64,000 nt of DNA from Trebouxia sp. TZW2008. Taxonomy: Eukaryota; Chlorophyta; Trebouxiophyceae; Trebouxiales; Trebouxiaceae. A program made the position numbers and the translations under genes. Positions 1 through 11,100 of the stretch are shown here, one piece after another. Position 1 is the first letter of the stretch. The number at the start of each line of letters is the position of its first letter. The notes under the pieces were generated by a model. It ran no database searches. It was not told where the DNA came from and saw only the letters and a list, made by a program, of their open reading frames with translations. Location of the stretch: assembly GCA_002118135.1 (NCBI GenBank), contig BDIU01000172.1, forward strand, positions 1-64,000, written 5' to 3'.

Positions 1-279
1 TTTCTACAGTTTAGGCTTGGTTGTCACCAGCTTCCTATTGCTGCTGGTCGTCGCAGTGGCATTGCTAGAGCCTGTAGGTTGTGCACACTTTGCGGTTCTG
101 GGGCCTTAGGCGATGAAAGGCACTTGGTGTTTGAATGTGGAGCATTGGCTGGGGTGCGGGCCAAGTACGCTGGTTTGTTTGAGAGCTGCGGTAATAACAT
201 GCGCGCTTTTTTTGCGCAACGTGATCATTTGGGGGTGTTTCACTATGTCATAGACTGCCTGAATTTCATGGACATATAG
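1..279 (+). mobile_element. 3' end of a non-LTR retrotransposon (LINE) reverse transcriptase, partial
   Basis: Reading frame 1 is open from the window edge to a TAG at 277-279. The translation contains a CRLCTLCGSGALGDERHLVF segment followed by a Cys. This is the zinc-knuckle-like C-terminal motif (C-x2-C ... GDE-x-H-x3-E-C) typical of LINE reverse transcriptases, preceded by the usual basic GCHQLPIAAGRR stretch. The catalytic part lies outside the window on the left, so integrity of the element cannot be judged. No poly(A) or microsatellite tail is obvious directly after the stop. The family assignment rests on this motif only. Confidence 0.75.
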
Positions 280-857
280 TCATTGCCACAGTGTGGCACA
301 TGTGGTCAGCCTTGTTGGCTGGCTAAAGCATGTAAAATCATTCTCTCTCTTCTTCTCATGCTCGATTGCCCTTTGTTGTGCGATCCTCAATGCAACCTTC
401 ATGTCACGTTTTATGCCGCATAAATCCAAAGGAATGACGAAGCGTCTGATGCCAAACACTCGATGATACAACTGAGATACAGGAGTCAGTGACGACCGCG
501 AAGGAGACACCACGTCAGCTAACTGAAAGCATCACACCGAAACACTTTAGATCCAGAGTACGGAGTTACAGTTCAAATTCAATTCAATTGAAATTTACAA
601 AATTAAATGCACAGATGCATCATTGACGAGCTCTAGGTTCATTTGCAGAGGAAGCTCAGCTTGTGTAAATCGCCTGCAGATTCATGATGACATGCATATG
701 GTACATAGTGGCTGATATATGATGTAAACTTGAGCATCTGTCAACCTAATGTCAATGAGTGATCACCGTTGCTGACAGTGTCTGGCTTATTCCCTGGCTG
801 ATAGTATACAAAAAAGGACAAGGGACATTGAACAATCAAAGAGGCACACTGCAACAC
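280..857. other. Intergenic: LINE 3' flank and GRDP 3'UTR
   Basis: No coding signal was recognised. On the minus strand TGTAA motifs (TTACA on the plus strand) occur at 566-570 and 595-599, about 260-290 nt beyond the GRDP stop. They are the best candidates for its poly(A) signal, since chlorophytes typically use TGTAA. Confidence 0.45.
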
Positions 858-3800
858 TTAGCATCCGCCACCTCCACCTCCACAGCCGCCACCGCCTCCA
901 CCACCACCACCACCACATCCCCCACCTCCAAAGCCCCCACCTCCACAGCCACCACCAAACCCGCCACAGCTGCCACCGCCACCGCTACCAGCACCGCCGC
1001 AACCACCAACGTTGCCGCAATAGCCGCTGCCAATTGCTGCCACAACATACAGGTTGGCTGGACCCGTTCTATATTGAGCAAATTGTGATGGAACAGGTCT
1101 GCGTCTGCCATACTTCTGCTTATCTGCTTCCCTGCCCGCCTCATGAATAGCTTCAGTCACACCTACAGTACATTTACAGTCATTTGTTGAGTAGACTTCG
1201 CAGTCCAGGATAGAGAGCCGCATGTGTCTTATTGAAGTTTCCCCCTTGCAGCACAGGTACTTGTTCAAAAGTGCAGGACAAGGGGTGCATGCTGAGGCAT
1301 GGAAAGCGTGCAGGGCATGTGGTGTAGTGCAGATCTGCTGATGAGCTGTGATGTGCTGCAGCAAGCACCTACAGCACGCACAATTGCAACAATTACAGTA
1401 TGGAGTCCTGGCTCGACACCTGCTTTGAAAAATGTTGCTGAAATATGTGATGCTAGCTAGGTCTGCGTCGTTGAGAACAGATTGCCAGTCAGTTGAGCGC
1501 AGCGTTCTGTGCTATGTTCCTATCAACCACAGACAGCATACATAGCTGATGACTGCAATGCTAGCGCAGGTGCACCAAGCCAATCACTGATGCAGTTCAG
1601 CTTTCAGGATACAATCTCAGGCAGTACAACACTGAGACTGCAAGAACAAACAACTTGCGTCGAAACCAGGTTGCTGCTGATATTCAAGCATGCATGTCAC
1701 ACCACATGCAAGCACATTTGGCAGGACACAATGTGGGCAAAAGCAAGCAAGAAAGGAAGACATACAAGCAAGCATGCATGCCTGAGCATGCAACATTCAA
1801 CATATATCACAACAGCAAAGCTGAGAGTCGCATACCAAGCGGAGGGCCATCAAAAGGTATTGCCATATGAAGAATGTTCAGCCATTTGCTTGTTGATGAC
1901 AATGGCAGCCTTGCATACTTCTGGCCGAGATCACTGCAAACAGCAATTGCATGCGAAACTGATGCTTTCACAAGTCTGTACACAGTATCAGTTGCTGCAC
2001 CAGTGAAGCATGCTGAGACTCCAAATCATGAGATGTTGAACACGTTTGCAGGACAATAGCTGTCCTGCCATGACAGTAATTAGACGCAATCTAGGCAAGT
2101 TACTGGAGACATGCAGGAAATTGAAATCAGAACTCGTCCTTTGGCTTAGCTGGCAGGCATGCTTGAAACAGTGCTTATGCGCACACAAGCTGCTGCAACG
2201 TAGACTTGTGCATGCTACAGGCCAAGCACAACACATGCTGGCTGTTTCTGAGTATGACATGCAATCATCACTCAATTCACTTGACAAGCAACAACTTATT
2301 TAAAAGAAAGCCCTCAGCACTTGTTCCAATGAAACACAGCTTGGTTCCTCAGCCAGCAATCAATGCCATCAGCATTCATAGCTTACTGTTGTAGCTTACG
2401 TAGACAAAGTGGATGGCATTCCGCTATCAGTGCGTCTGCCTGGCGCAACACAGCACATGTAGCCGCAGCTGTCATCTGAATCAAACTTCCTGCGCATTTC
2501 AAGCAGCACAGCCATGGCATGCAAAGCATGGCTGCCTGCTCGAATTCCTGAGCCATCTCCATACAACGCCTCAAGGTTGATGTTGATGTTCTCCATGAAG
2601 ATGACAAACGGATGCCTTGATGGCATATTATTGTCCCATGTTGGTGATAGATATGGTGAATCTGCAGCATGCATCAAATGCCTGTGAACTGCTTGCTTTG
2701 CAAAATGGCACTTATGTCGACATTCTTCATGAAAAAATCACACACAAATGCTTTGTTGGCACAATTATCCCATTTTGGTGATGGGTATGGCAAATTCTGC
2801 AGCATGCATCACATGGAATTGAAATGCTTGCACTCTGAAAAGTCCAACAATGATGATACGTATGTTGAAACTGCAGCATGCAGCAAATGCTTGTGACTTT
2901 GCCTGTACTCTGATGTTGCAACAACGATAAGCAGTGCAATGAATCTACAGCATGCAGCAAATGGCCGTGACTAGCTTGCACACTGACACGGCCAACAATC
3001 ATGATACTTCAGGGATAGGTATGGTGGATCTGCAGCATGCAACAAGCTGTGCAGCATTTGCATTGATATCTGCTTTGAACAGAATTGTTTGCAGGCAGTC
3101 AACTGCTTCTCTTTGCACAGTAACAAAAATGCATCAGGAAGCATGTCAAGGATTGACACATCCCGCCTAAGAGACATCCTTTTATCAAGGACAGCTGTCC
3201 TTGAGGAAGAACACTAAACATGTCAACTTAGAACAGGTGCCCCACTTTCCCAGCTGAGAATCTAAGAGATGCATTTGACGCATAGAGCTGAAAAGAAACT
3301 TGAAGAGCCAAGCTTGTTTGACTCAGAGGCTGTGCCTTGAGACAACTCTGCGCATGCATCGTGGGTGTCACTGGACCAAGACGAGGCTGTTGCAGACAGA
3401 CACTGTGTGCTTTAAAGGCAGTTTTTGCATTTGAGCCTACCTGGAAACAGCTCTGCCCAGGCTTTCTGGGTGTCATGGAATCCAGAGTCTCTGGTCAGGC
3501 TAGCGGCTTTGTCATCAGGCGACACAGTCTTGTGTGACACCAGACCGCCAAAATGTGTAAGGCACATGTTATAGTACTGTAGGTTCATGCTCATGTGGGT
3601 GTGCCAGATGAAGTCCACATCAATAGGAGGAACAGAAAACACGTCTGGTGCTTGTCTCCTAAGTTCCAGAAACAACTTGTACCTGCGTATCATTTCCTGC
3701 AAACGGCAATGAGAGCATGACATGTGAATTCCAGATCAATAGGAGGGAAAGAGAACATTTCTGGTGCTTGGCTTTTAAGCTCTAGAAACAAGTTGCACCT

Positions 3801-6442
3801 GCGTACCATCTCCTACAAACAGCAAGATTGCAGGTCTGAAAGGCGCGCTGTGATTGTGACGGGTTTGCTGTGGCCAGTACAGACCAAATACTGCCAACAG
3901 TGCTATATGATGGATGATGGCAAACGTTAAGAAGTAGCGACGCTGCATCAATAATGTAGCCTGTTGTTTTGCTTTATACAGTCATGCCGTCACATTTGCA
4001 TGTTACCAATAGTCAGAGGCACTCAATGTTGTCGAGCGCAGATGAAAGCAGTCCGCAGCCATTGTATGCATCAGCTGCCTGCGTTAGGCTTGATAAACAG
4101 CAGGAACGTATGCTGCTGTTCAGTACAATCTATTTGCAAGCCAGATGAGCCTCAGGCCGTCAGCAAGGTATGCTTCCAGCCAATCTGGTGAGAATGCTTC
4201 TGGAGCCAATACAGTCCTCAACTTAACATTGATCAAGAGCCCACTGAGATCCTGAGAGGTGTGCAGTCGGCTACATGTTGAGATGTATGTTGTACAATGG
4301 TGATGTCACTCTTAGTCATGCATCATGCCGCTGACACTGGCTCACATTTGTAAGATGTTGATCTTGTGCTTCACTCACTCTGCTGCAAAATCCTCGACTT
4401 ACCCTGAGCTCAGTCTTGTTGACGATGGCTGGCTGAAGAATCTGGCGCAGGAGTGAGGCTTGACATGTCATTGCGCTGGGCAGATCCATGCTCATGGACA
4501 TGCTTGACTTCAACCCCTTTGACACTGATGTTGCGACCTATAGAAGCACAAGATCAACATCTTGAGTGACAGAAGATGTACAAGCAGACAGAGTTGAGCA
4601 GGCAGGTCCATGCTCATGGCCATGCTTGCTCTTGAGCTCTTTGACTCAGACAGGCAACGTACACAAACACAAAAGGTGTGTGCATTGCTTGGCTTGCAAT
4701 GGGACCAGACACGCTTTTGGGAATGCAGTGGTAATTGCAATTTAGCTTGTTGGACACTAGCTTGCAATTCTGGCAGGCATGCCTGCAAAATGCAGTGGCA
4801 AATTGCAAGCTGGCTTATTGGGCATTAGGTTACAATGCTGGCAGACCTGCTTCCAAAATGCAGTGGCCAATTTCAAGCGAGCTTGTCGCTCATCGACTTG
4901 CAACAAGGACAAGCATGCCTTTGAGATGCAGTGGCAAACTGCAAGCTGGCGTATTGGGCAGTAGCTTGCAATTCTGGTTGGCATGGCTTTCAGATGAAGC
5001 TGCCAATCGCAAGTCAGCTTGTTGTTCATGTTAGCTTGCAATGCTGGCAGGCATGCTTCCAAACTTCAGTGGCAAAAAGCAAGATGGGTTGCAGTTCATT
5101 AGCTTGCAATGCTGGTAGGCATGCTTTTTAGATGCAATGGCCAAGCACACCTCCTTAGGAAAGAAGGGCTGATCTGGGAAGCATTTCTTCCAATGCTTCT
5201 TGGTGTATCTGCAAGCACGGACAGCTTGTGACAAGGGGTATGCAAACTAGAAGTTACATTAAATGCTGCGCAGCATGTGCCTCACTGGAGTGCAGGTCCA
5301 CTATTGAGAAGGGCAGCAGATAAGATGCCTTGAGCTTGCAACAGAGCACAGCCCCAGCAGTCTTACAGCGCTCTGTGACTGGCAGCAAGTTGCAGCAGAC
5401 AAGTTGTCTCAGGAAGTAGGGATCAAGCACACTCTGCAGACAGACGCCGTAAAACAAGCAGATCAACAACAGGTTAATAGGTGTAGGTTGTGCAAGTTTA
5501 TGACATCACGCAGACACATGCCGCAAAGCGTCCATGCTCAATAAGCAAGCATGCTGAAGCTTGGACATGTAGAACAAAAGGAGCAAAGGACGTGCTTTAT
5601 AAAATGCAGGTCATAGCAGTCTTGCAGCAATCTGTGAACAAGGAAATTCTGGGCTGACAACAGCTCGAGAGAAAGGGTATGCTTAGTGTCAAACCTGCAC
5701 TGACTGTCTTTGCCATCTGAAAATTTGAACGCCTGCCTGCCATTTGGTCTGATGACTTGTTGAACAGCCCGTTGACAGTCTGCCTCATATGCAACTGGAT
5801 TCAGCCTGTGTACCTGCAAGTGCAGCACAAATACTGATCTAAGCAAGTCTGCCAACACATCATTCTAGTCTGTGTGCACGCATGAGTATTGGCGAGGAGC
5901 AGGTGACAAATTACCAAAACAGATTTGTGTTGTCTCATGGGTATCGGCGCCTGGTCTTAAGCTTCACGCAAAGCCTGTTTGCAAGCATTTATTCCAGAAA
6001 TGTGTCCATGACATCAACTGGACTTACATGCCAAGCCCAAGCAATGTCCAGAGGTGGAACAAAACGGTCTAGCTCCAATCCCTGTTGCTTAGCTGAGGCC
6101 ACAAAAGGAAGCCAGAGAGACTGGTACCTGCCATGTGCAAATACAGATGAGACTTTCGCTCAAGAGCTCAAAACACGGTGCAAGGTGAAGAGATTGAGAC
6201 AGGGATACTTGCCTGGCAACTGCACGGTGCACAGCGGGGCCCTCATAAAGTCCACCAACGCCAGGGTAGCAGTCCACCGCGTGCAGCAGACGAAGGTGAT
6301 CCTCGCTGGCAGTCAGCAGCAGGCCCTCGTCTGAGTCTGCAAGAAGCGCGAAAGTTTTACCTGACAATGCGTCTGCTATATTAGAAACAGCAGCCGGTGC
6401 TGAATGAATGCCAAAGCCACCTGAAAGAAAGCGCTGTTGCAT
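858..6442 (-). CDS. Glycine-rich domain protein with DUF1399 (GRDP-like), multi-exon
   Basis: The exons read as a plant-type GRDP. Exon 1 is 6213-6442 (ATG at 6442), with LYEGPAVHRAVAR. Exon 2 is 6028-6127, with RYQSLWLPF and FVPPLDIAWAWH. Exon 3 is 5695-5813, with VHRLNPVAYEADCQRAV. Exon 4 is 5151-5208, with YTKKHWKKCFPDQPFFPKE. A further exon near 4402-4495 has SAMTCQASLLRQI. The exon at 3441-3696 carries a second DUF1399-like unit with PPIDVDFIWHTHMS. Another exon lies near 2400-2600. The last exon (about 858-1140) is extremely Gly/Cys-rich and ends in TAA at 858-860. Phases join cleanly for exons 1-4. Intron 1 appears to be GC-AG (AG|GCAAGT). Plant GRDPs are implicated in development and stress and have a C-terminal Gly-rich tail, as here. 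Exons between 1140 and 2400 are unresolved. Introns carry truncated exon copies at 3727-3815 and 4545-4625. Confidence 0.85.
2640..3050. repeat. Degenerate tandem repeats in a GRDP intron
   Basis: The phrase CTGCAGCATGCA, or a near match, recurs near 2662, 2798, 2873, 2946 and 3030. It is followed by variants of a conserved tail (tcaaatgcctgtg, gcaaatgcttgtg, gcaaatggccgtg). Spacing is irregular, from about 70 to 135 bp. The unit nearest the exon, around 2725, also resembles the 5' part of the exon at about 2600. This fits acceptor-side junction duplication followed by decay. Confidence 0.6.
4735..5150. repeat. About six-copy ~68-bp degenerate minisatellite in a GRDP intron
   Basis: Units with the core CTTGCAATGCTGGCAGGCAT start near 4761, 4829, 4899, 4965, 5035 and 5104, giving a period of about 66-70 bp. 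The array begins right at the donor side of the exon 5151-5208. The first unit overlaps the first intron bases, so the array looks like a donor-side expansion. Confidence 0.7.
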
Positions 6443-8178
6443 GACTGTGAAGCTGTCTCAGCCTGCAAGACGCTGTGCCGAGCTCGTGGCCTCACAGCGC
6501 ACGATCCCCGTCAAATGAACTTCTTTCCGTTTGGCTTTCAAAACACGCCGATCGCCGCAAGCACTTTCGCTGGTGTGCAGAGTTGCTCGTGCTGGCGATG
6601 ACAGCAACTGCGAAACAGCCTCAGTATCACGAGGAAGTGAACAAACAGCTGCTGACTGACGAGCACAGGAGCTTCAGTGCAGATTGCGAGGTCGCAACGC
6701 AGCAAATCTCGTAGCGGTCTGTCCGTGTCAGCGCAAACGCTTCTTAGCCTTGCGAGCAGCTTCAGTCCATGACTAAATTAGTCTTCAGATAAGGGCACGT
6801 GTCGCAACTTCACTTGGCATCTCAAAGGGCAATCTCAGATCGCGCAGTGCACTTCCACTTTGCCCAGACACATTGTGCAGAACAGGCTATCGCCCATAAC
6901 GCAGATCAAGGGTCTGTGTCTGTTGCCGCTTGCACTCAATGCTTGCATGCCGGGCAGACAACCTTTGTCAGGTCCACTGGCAGGAAGCGAAGCTGTGTCC
7001 GCACTATGAGCAAGCTTAATGTATGTCAACTCACAGGCAGATACACAGCATCATATATTCTTTGAGCAAAGGGGTGTTGACATGAATTGAGTACCTGCTG
7101 TGTGCACAACTGAATCAGATGCAACCTGTTTCCTATCAAACCATTTTGAAATTCTCTGGCACTGCGATTGCAGCAGTACTACCGTGTCGCGTTAAGTTCA
7201 CATGCACGTATTGTGTCATGCAGCAGCCGTCTGCAGCAGACATGGAATGGATTCAGTCACAGCCAATATGTTTCCATCGACGAAGCAGCTGGAATGCGCC
7301 TGCGCATGACCAGGAACTAGAAGCTACAGAAACTTTTGACCATCAAATGACTAAACGCAGCAGCTGTATATGCCGGAGGGTTACATCATAGGGCAATTCT
7401 ACAGTATTGCTGTCATGATGGCCAAGCAAACAGTGATCTAAGGGTTCAAAATTTGTGTGATGATGATCAGATCAAGCCAATATTCTAGCTACCGTCTCAA
7501 AAACAACATATTAAGTCAGCTTGCCATCCAATGTTGGCCCCAAAGTTGTGTAGCCTTACACAGCAATGATGGTCAAAACGAGTCAACAGTGCAATGATGG
7601 CCTATCTGATCAAATTAACCAAACTTCAAGCTACGTGCATTACGCTGCAGTGACGTATTGCAAAGCTGACCTTTGCAATTGCCAACAGTGCTTTGTGACT
7701 CCTTGATTTGAACAGTCTCCTGCCATGTATCAAAGTGTAATTGAACTTGCTGCATCATGCTCAGAGATGCAAGGTGTTTTGCAACTTGCATCTCCAAGAC
7801 TCTGCAGGTGGTACAAACATATCTGAATTCGGTAACAAAAGCGTAGATGGTACTGCTATCCATGTTGATAGCAGTTGCAAAGAACAGGGGTTGCTCCTTT
7901 TCCTGCTGCTGAACGAGATGTACGCTTGGTGACCCAGAGTATGGTGCAATTTGCAGCTTGCTGGCAAGTCAATGTGCCGCATACGCCGGGTAATGAATGA
8001 CCCAAAGTATGGCCTTGGATAGAGAATCATTGTGAGACATTCGACCCAGCTGGCATACCAAAAACTGCTGCCACTGCTGCTGCCTGAACTAGTGCCCAAG
8101 GTATGCTTCCAGCAATGGCCAGAGAGAGTGAGCTCAAAAGTTTGGCCAGCAGCCGGGTTTCAGCCTTTTGATGCCTGC
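6443..8178. other. Intergenic region between GRDP start and reductase stop
   Basis: No convincing gene. Only short overlapping open frames without family similarity are present. A minus-strand TGTAA (TTACA at 7556-7560) lies about 620 nt past the reductase stop and could end a long 3'UTR. The part just upstream of 6442 must hold the GRDP promoter, but I see no clear TATA box. Confidence 0.4.
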
Positions 8179-11100
8179 CTACAGGGTATATGCTTGGCGG
8201 TAGACAGCCAGGACAGGCACGGATTTGCCTGCAGACTTGGCATTGATCTGTGCGCAGGTCTGCTTAGCTCTGGCGAACATAGCTTCTGGACCTGCAAGCA
8301 TGGCAAAAACAGTTGAGATTTAACATGAACAATGAGAGAGTGCGCATGAGAACAAATCATGACAAGGTACAGGTCTGTCTGCAGATTTGGTGTTGATCTA
8401 TGCGCAAGTTGGCACAACCCTGGTGGGCAAAGGTTAAGGCTGGCCTACGAGCATTCAGCCGCAGCGGCTTTCACTAGGTCACCAACATAGTATCATCTGT
8501 CGCACAGATGCTTGCAGCTACAAGGGGCTGCAAGAGAAGCAGCTCAGCAGCATCAGTTGCTAATGTATGCATGCAAAGCCTTGTAGATGACATGATAGCA
8601 TGGCTGGCAGATGCAGCAGTAGCACTCACCTGCCACAAAGACACTGATTCTTGTGCAGTCGCTGTGGATGTTCATGGTCTGCTTCAAGGTAGCTTCCAGG
8701 TCTGGGCGTGCGTCGGACACCTGTAATTCATTCCCTGTCAAGATCCTGCTCATGAATAATTGAGAGCAGCAGTTTTCTTTAAGATGTCTCATTGAGATCA
8801 GCGTTTGCTGTCAATGCACTCAATGCCCCACACTGCGGATACATTTTGCTGGAGGTCTTGAGCCAAAATCAACATCTGCTGTCATTGTGCATAACTGCTG
8901 TCGATGCACCAAAAGCATACAGGGAGTCGAAATATTGAGCAAAGATCACCGAGATCAGCAGCAGCTCACGATATGCTGACACAAATCTGTGCGACCATCC
9001 AACTGATGACCTTGACGAGTGAGCAGATGGATTCAGCTTGTGACAATATACTGCCAGCGATATTCAGGAGTGCAGATAGGCGACTGCAGTTGCTCATTGA
9101 TGAATTGCTTGCAACCGCAGTTCGCAGGCTTGGACACTGTCTTGGGCATTTTCACTTTGCGGTCCTATTGTTTTCAGAACAAACCAGTACGTCCAGCACA
9201 CCAAGTTATGAACAGCTGCAGTTCACTTACCTCAACATTGTTTTGGGCCTCTAGTTGGCTCATCTTGACATCCTGTGCGGCGTCACCAAAGGTAGTAGCG
9301 GATGGCAGGCTGTTGACATTCTTATTTTGCGCTCGCTTCCTGTCACGGATGTGTCTGCAAGGTCAGGAACAAAAGTGAATGGCATGCCAAATCGTGACAT
9401 GGTTAAGTCTGTATGATGTTGATTTGGGTGTATGTTGACATGCAACAAGCACACAGTTTGGGTCAGCCATATGTGCACTGAGATAGCTTGACATGACTGC
9501 AGGCAAGCGTTGCTCACAACAGGGTGGCCTTCAACAAGCTACACAGTGCGCAGACATCACAAGTTACATGCTTGGTAACATGCCAACTTCAAACTGGAGC
9601 TGCCGCAAACTGACAGCTGTAGCATGCAGCACAAGCAGACGGCAAAAGCAGTCCTGCAGGCCCATCCTTCTTGGACAAATAAAAATAGTGTGTAACAGTC
9701 TGCAGCGCTGCTTGAGCATGTAGAATGTTGGGAATATCAATGTTGTTGTGCGCGGCTCAGGACAAGTCATTTCAACAAAAAAAGTGCTGTGTAGTGCTAG
9801 CTGTGCTTAGAAGGAATTTTGAATCTGTGCAATGCATATCTAACTCAGGCAAGAGCAGACTTGACACTTCATGCATTGTTTGAGCCAGAAAAAGCGTTAC
9901 CTCCAGAAGTGCATTGGCAGGATAACGGCAGCAGCCAAACCAATGGTCATGATGCAGGTTGCCGCATACAGAATGATGCCCAACTGCAAGCAGCATCCTT
10001 TGTCGTGATCCCAGCAAAGCAGTCAGCTACAGATCGCACCAGACCTTGCATTGTAATGATATCTGACATTTGCAGAACCCTGGCATTGGTGCTGAGTTGC
10101 AGACGTTACCCAATCAGGAGTACGTTTGAGTCAAAATCTCAGCAGTGCAGTTACAATGTTAATTGCCAGTGTGAACAACAAGCAATTGTGACATCCCAGT
10201 GATACAGTACAGGATTAATTGCCAGTGCAAATCGCACACCGCATTGGCATGCCAGCTACAGAATACATTGCTGTCTCAGTACAAGCATCCTACTGTTGTG
10301 ACATGCCGGCAACACAGCAGAGTAATAAGTGCATTACAAACAACAAACTGCGTTGACATGCCAGCAACAGAATACATCAATATTTCAGCGCAAGCAGCAA
10401 GCTGTGTTGACGACTGTGCGGTGCAACACAGGATCATCCAGTGACAAACAGCGAAATGCATGACGTCCTGTCAAGCAATGAGTAACATTTGAGGGCAAGC
10501 AGCAGATGGCGTCAAAACTCCAACCACAGGATGCATCAATATGTCAGTGATGGACGTGCCAACACAAAACAGGAAAGAACAAGTGGTTTCAGCAGGGACT
10601 CACAAACCAGATCTTCATGCCATTGGCGCTTGTGCTGTTTTTCTCAGCAGAGTAAGAGTAGCATAGCACTCCAGCCAGGAAGGCTCCCAGCATAGCCGCA
10701 ATATAGGCAATACCCCAGTGCAAGTTGCCAAAGCCATAAGCCACCAAGCCTCTGCAACAGAGTCAAGTCTGTCATACAACACCGGCATGTAAGGCTGCAA
10801 TGCGAGCAATACCCCAGTGCAACACCCGTAAGCCACCAAGTGTCTGCAACACAAATGACCTGTCATGCTCACCATTTCAGTTGACAGACGTCGATCCTGT
10901 TCATAATCTGTCCTAGCACAGCACCAGCAAGGAGTGCTTCCGGCAGGGCTGCAACACAGGCGACTGCACAGTACAGATATGCAAGGCCATCAGCAAGCAA
11001 GCAGCAGGTGTTAATGATCATGAGGTCATAGTGAACTGCATGAGCGATCACATTGGCCAAGGCACAGTGACATTGCTGGGTAAAGCTACAAGGCGCCACA

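Noticed and set aside
759..1088. Thr/Ala-rich plus-strand ORF (109 codons)
   Set aside because: It is antisense to the Gly-rich exon of GRDP. Its composition is the mirror of GGN codons.
836..1144. Val/Ala-rich minus-strand ORF
   Set aside because: It is a frame-shifted shadow of the same Gly-rich exon.
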